Shown here piece after piece: positions 59,876-64,000 of a stretch of 64,000 bases of DNA. The stretch covers positions 31,570,741 to 31,634,740 of the forward strand of contig CM069593.1 in the NCBI GenBank assembly GCA_035771175.1. The letters run 5' to 3'. Position numbers and translations under genes: made by a program. Each line of letters starts with the position of its first letter. Positions within the stretch are counted from its first letter, which is position 1. The notes below the pieces were generated by a model that had not been told where the DNA came from, did not search any database, and saw only the letters and a program-made list of their open reading frames with translations. Origin of the DNA: Paratinospora sagittata. Lineage: Eukaryota; Streptophyta; Magnoliopsida; Ranunculales; Menispermaceae.

Positions 59876-60800
59876 CACTAAAACTCTATCTTCACCCACC
59901 TACTAACTTTACCCCACCTAAAATTGCACTACATTTTTTACCTGCCAAAAAGTCGAGTAGGACGCTCAGCGTGCCTCACGACATTCAAGTGGCCATTTCA
60001 ATTAAATATATCAAGCAAAGCACTGCAAGACGCTTCTACAAGAGTAGAACGCTCAAGCAAGTCGGGAATTTTCTGGACTGCTTTTGCAGGACGCTCAAGC
60101 TCGAGTAGCGCTCTCATCTACTGACTGATACATTTTAAGTCTTTCGGTTCATAAGCAGCAGGACGCTCGCATACATCTTTACTACTTTGAAAATATGCTG
60201 CAGTAATGCGCTCCCTTTCCAATAGGACGCTCATGCACTGTGTCAGATGACTGACACTGTTTTTGAAAATCTAAAAAAGCTGATCATTCTAATCTATTTC
60301 TTCTTTCATGTATTTTCTTTCTGATTAGAACATTTCATAGAAGTTTGACTACCATTCTTGTGAAAGATTTTAGCTAATTGATTTCAATTTCAGAATCTAT
60401 CTCTCAGTGGCTCCAAAACTCAAAAGTTTGAATATTGTCGTGCTTCATTATAAATACACTCTGATCTTGCGATTCAAAAGAGAGAGATATAATTTTTTAT
60501 CTGCTCTTATCACTCTTTGATAGTTAGTTTGTTTACAAAATGAATATTTTCTGAAAGTACTTACATTACTATTATTATTATCTTTGAAAGAATATATCTT
60601 TGGAAAAGTTGTGTTTTAACTTATATCTTGTGATATCTTCCAAAGAAACAAAATTTCATACTTTACTCTTCTCAGTCGTGTTTAAAATTCAATATCTTGC
60701 TGAGCATTTGTTTGAGTAAAGGTTCATATTTGTGTCATAATAAGAGATTGTTTTTGAAGAAGAAGTCTCACATTTCCAAGCATTTTTTTATAAGGCAGTT
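59876..60800 (+). repeat. LTR-like block with GGACGCTC motifs, cut by the element at 60801
   Basis: 59955-60235 carries repeated (A/G)GACGCTC words. Further right are a TATA-like ATTATAAATAC (60450-60460) and T-rich DNA, as in a retroelement U3-R region. It shares the motif, in the same element sense, with 33240-33540. The end is missing, probably because the LTR at 60801 inserted or recombined here. Confidence 0.4.
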
Positions 60801-62149
60801 TGTAATACCCTAGGTTTGCAAAAAAAAAAAAATGTTCAGGCACCATTTTTCCTATTTAAGAACCCCTCCACCCTCTTCATTTCTCATACCAAAATCACTT
60901 CTCCTTGTGATCTTCCTTATCTTTTTCACTCATTTTGAGTTTTTGTTTTCTCTTTTGAGACTCTCTTTCTGAGACTCTCTGTGTGGTGCAACGCAGTTCT
61001 GCCCGGGGGAAGGCGCCAGTTTTCAAAGGAGTTTTTATCTGAAGGTGGGGAACGAAACATAGGTTTGCGTGTCTTATGACTTTTATTGAAGTTTACATTC
61101 ATTTATTATCATGTCTACTATTCATTTACACTGCATTATTGCGTATAATATTTATACTATCATATTTATGCCTGTATATTTGGAGTTCATGTATTACATT
61201 GTTGCTATGCCGGATTAGTGGTCAATCTGGCTCAACCAGACTCAGTCTTGTCCTCAATAACTTTAAATAGTGAACGGGAGGCAGCGTGCTGCTCTAGACT
61301 ATTGGTATTTAAGTAGACCTCGTGTCTCACCTCTCAACTGGAGACTGATCTGGTTGGTCTTACTTGAAAGCTATCAGCTTATATAAGTAATACTGAATGT
61401 CCTAACCTTGCACGTAGTGATACCAACCCTGATAAGGATCACCAGACGTGGTCAAATCCTGTCTAAATGTTAAGTAAAGAGCAGACCAGTTCATGCATTA
61501 GCATCATACATAGCACCACCTAAGGACGTATGTGGCTTATGATTCATAGAATAGTTAGAAGCAATGCTCGAATTCATTATATTTCTCTGGAGAGAGACGT
61601 ACAATGAGAACCTGGCTACTCCTGGGGAGGGACATCTGTACGTGAATCCAGAGCGTCGTTCTTAAGGAGGGACGTACAATGAGAACCCGACTACTCTTGG
61701 GGAGGGACATCTGTACGTGAACTCAGGCGATGTACAATTATAAAACCAATACGAGACGGTGTCATGAATACATACATGTTGGATTGATTATGATGCTCTG
61801 ATGTGTATTTAAGATATTTGATTATGAAGTTTACTTTATCAATTGTTATATTCACGAACTATTTTACCCACTGAGCGTGTAGCTCACCTCATTGTTATCC
61901 AATTTTTTACAGGAGATTAGGGTGGACTGGGTGCAGGTTTTTGGGCCCACATTTTGTACCCTTTGTATTCTTCATTGGGATTTTGGGAGAATGTTCCTTT
62001 AACTATTTCATGTACAAATATATTCTGAAATTAATGAAATCAGACTTGTACTTAATTGTGCTTCCGCGTACTCTGCTATTGTTATAATGCATTCGCGCCT
62101 CGTCAGTGAGTGTCCCGCCGATTTAGGCGCGTCCGGGCCTGGTGTGACA
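60801..62149 (+). repeat. 5' LTR of the right pol-less element
   Basis: Starts TGTAATACCCTAGG and ends CTGGTGTGACA, 1349 bp. Contains AAGAACCCCTCCACCC near 60859 and the CAGTTTTCAAAGGAG region near 61018. Aligns with the reverse complement of 5129-6330 over most of its length; the first ~150 bases here have a poor counterpart there. Confidence 0.85.
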
Positions 62150-62154
62150 TTTAA

Positions 62155-62165
62155 TGGTATCAGAG
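62155..62165 (+). other. Primer-binding site, initiator tRNA-Met type
   Basis: TGGTATCAGAG five bases after the LTR end, as in the sister element. Confidence 0.88.
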
Positions 62166-62220
62166 AGTAAGGTCCACGGCCCGCCCAAGTCCACCAAATT
62201 AGGGGAAGAAATTATTTATT

Positions 62221-62222
<2 letters not shown>

Positions 62223-62271
<49 letters not shown>

Positions 62272-62400
62272 TTATATATAGTTGAGATTTATATTAAATA
62301 TATATCTAGAAAACTATATATATATAGTTATGATTAAATATATATATATATATATATATATCTATATATTTATGAATATATGAGATATATATATCATATT
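62223..62400. repeat. (TA)n-rich leader
   Basis: A 46-base TA run at 62223-62268, a second at 62336-62360, and the TTAGAGATT/AAAACTATATA words of the left copy. Single unit here, doubled at 4581-5064. Confidence 0.92.
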
Positions 62401-62544
62401 GCCAGTGGAGAATTTGGATTAAGTGATGACATAAACATCAAGAGAAAAATAGAAAATATTGTCCAATGGACAAAGCATAAATCTTAAAAATGTTTGGAAT
62501 ATATTTTGTGTCTATCACAAGTTTATTTTCCTTTCAGCAAAATA

Positions 62545-64000
62545 ATGGCCTCAAGTGAAGGAACGACTTCTGGTAGTAGGGAACCAATTCCCACCAGACT
62601 CAAGGAATTGTTCACAAGGGAGGTTATGACTATGAGGAGTATCGACAATAGAGATCTCCGCCTCCGTCCGATCCTTCACGAAAAACTCGCAACACTGGGG
62701 TGGTTGAACATAACAAAAGTTGAGGGTTATGTCTCTTACAACTTGATGAAATCCTTTTACGAAGCCATGAATTGCGTAGTACTTCAAGAAGATGGGATCA
62801 GCCCTGTTTTGGAGACAATGGTCAGGGGAACAAAGATTTCTATCAATGTCGAAATTATTGCGCGACTTATGGAGATTCCGATTGAAGATAGAATCATTGA
62901 TCCACACGAACCCCAGACAGTTGCAGAGATCGTGGAGTCCAAAGAACAGTTGTTCAATTTTCTCCCCAAAAATCCGTACACCCAATCGACGTACACCCAC
63001 CTCCCAAACAATCTCCATAAACCACCTCTTGCCGACCTTGGAAAGATAGTATTCGGCAACATCTTGCCAGAAAAGGTGACTAGAGGCACTATGTCAAGGG
63101 CTCAACTTCTTGTGCTATACTGCATAGAGAAGAAAATTATGGTCTCCCTACCTCACATCATCATCCAACAAATGTGACGGGTGATACAAAACCCTTTAAG
63201 AAAAGAACTCCTCGGCTACGGAGTCTTGATCATGAGGATGCTATACGAGGCAAACGTCAACACTTTTGATGAATCTTCGAAGCAGATCACTGAGGTGGTT
63301 ACAACATCCTCTATCTTCAAGCCATTTGTCACAAGTGGAGGGGTAACTGACGAGGAAGTATTCGACGCGACTTTAGGAGGAAATGGCGAAAGAATTAGAG
63401 ACAAAAATGGAAGTTGTCACCAAAAAAGTCGATGCAAGATTCTTGTTAAGGAGGTACCAAATAACGAGCCAAACCCGAACCCTATGTCAAACCCAACTCC
63501 GAATGATGGTCAAACCGATCACCTATTCTCTGAGGAAGAATTTTCTGTCAACCTAAATCAACCTCAACTAAATCAGGATAGACAAAGAGCTCCAGCAAAT
63601 CCACTTTCCTGGAACATGCCAACTCAAGGCAACACTACATACCAAAGGTTTCCAACTCCTGAAGGACCGTATCGGCCAATTCCACAAGTTCCTGTGAACC
63701 AACAACAACAGTATTGTGCGGCACCAAATTTTGGAAGACAGGACATCCCAATGAGCCCATTGTTTCAAGACTTTTCAACCCAAACATATCCAAATGTCCA
63801 AGGGGCTCCAGTTAGGGAATCCCCGTACAATCAAAACAACTACCCCACACCTATGAGTCAACCGTACGGCCAATACTTTCCACCAATACCTACGGCCTAC
63901 CCTCCACCTATGGGACAGTCGACCCATCAACCAACGATGGGGCAATCGACTAACCCATTCGAGCAGTTAAATGTGATCGTAACTAGTATTTCTTGGATGG
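62545..64000 (+). pseudogene. Gag-like 'putative plant transposon protein', one internal stop, cut by window end
   Basis: ATG at 62545 follows TTTTCCTTTCAG, a likely 3' splice site; the frame is open from 62494. The domain shows LRPILHEKLATLGWLNITKV, EIIARLMEIPIEDR and SRAQLLVLYCIEKK as in the left copy. A TGA at 63175-63177 breaks the frame where the left copy reads on. After it the same frame stays open to the window end through the Pro/Gln/Asn-rich part (VPQVPVNQQQQY). The left copy's stop (TAG at 3700) is a glutamine codon here, so the two were broken independently. Confidence 0.75.

Larger units (their letters stand above)
60801..64000 (+). mobile_element. Pol-less LTR retroelement, sister of the one at 2846-6330, cut by the window end
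   Basis: LTR 60801-62149, TTTAA spacer, primer site 62155-62165, AT-rich leader, gag-like ORF from 62545 to the end of the window. Same order and family as the left copy, opposite strand. Confidence 0.78.

Overview
This is a stretch of nuclear DNA from a flowering plant. It is AT-rich and crowded with plant LTR retrotransposons, hAT and MULE remnants and an Au-like SINE. The one ordinary host gene encodes a plastid protein with four exons and GT-AG introns. I cannot name the species.

Layout. 1-1925 is the right part of a long LTR of a Tekay/Del-like Ty3/gypsy family. 2449-6330 (minus) is a pol-less LTR element with a 'putative plant transposon protein' gag-like ORF; a sister copy (plus) fills 60801-64000 and runs off the window. 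6331-9231 is a Tat/Athila-type pol-less element. 9241-31920 is best read as one minus-strand LTR of about 1.75 kb blown apart by four later insertions: a solo LTR (9755-12182), a complete element (13080-21989, minus), a related element (22120-29295, plus) and another solo LTR (29387-31784). Four of these calls rest on 5-bp target-site duplications, one of them imperfect. 31907-32440 is a three-copy tandem repeat, 32441-33545 an LTR-like block, and 33590-36220 a broken MULE.

The host gene, 36458-56048 on plus, encodes a 261-residue chloroplast protein with two RRM domains, matching plastid-specific ribosomal protein 2 (PSRP2, '30S ribosomal protein 2, chloroplastic'). Intron 1 is about 14.9 kb and is a nest of transposons: three hAT-type elements with 8-bp duplications, a solo LTR with a 5-bp duplication, an old degraded copia, and a nearly complete copia (44941-50555, minus) with ATTTT duplications and a broken polyprotein. 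Intron 3 carries an Au-like SINE. Downstream are AT-rich DNA, an unrecognised ORF and LTR-like sequence leading into the right-hand pol-less element.

Most notable: an element with almost identical LTRs (recent insertion) around a coding region that was already dead; two kin elements inserted in opposite orientation into two copies of the same 13-bp motif 130 bp apart; three repeated hairpins with an invariant loop and covarying stems; and a plastid gene that appears to keep intact exons despite a heavily invaded first intron and a MULE end about 240 bp upstream of its ATG. All boundaries and identities were read by eye; no alignment or database search was run.
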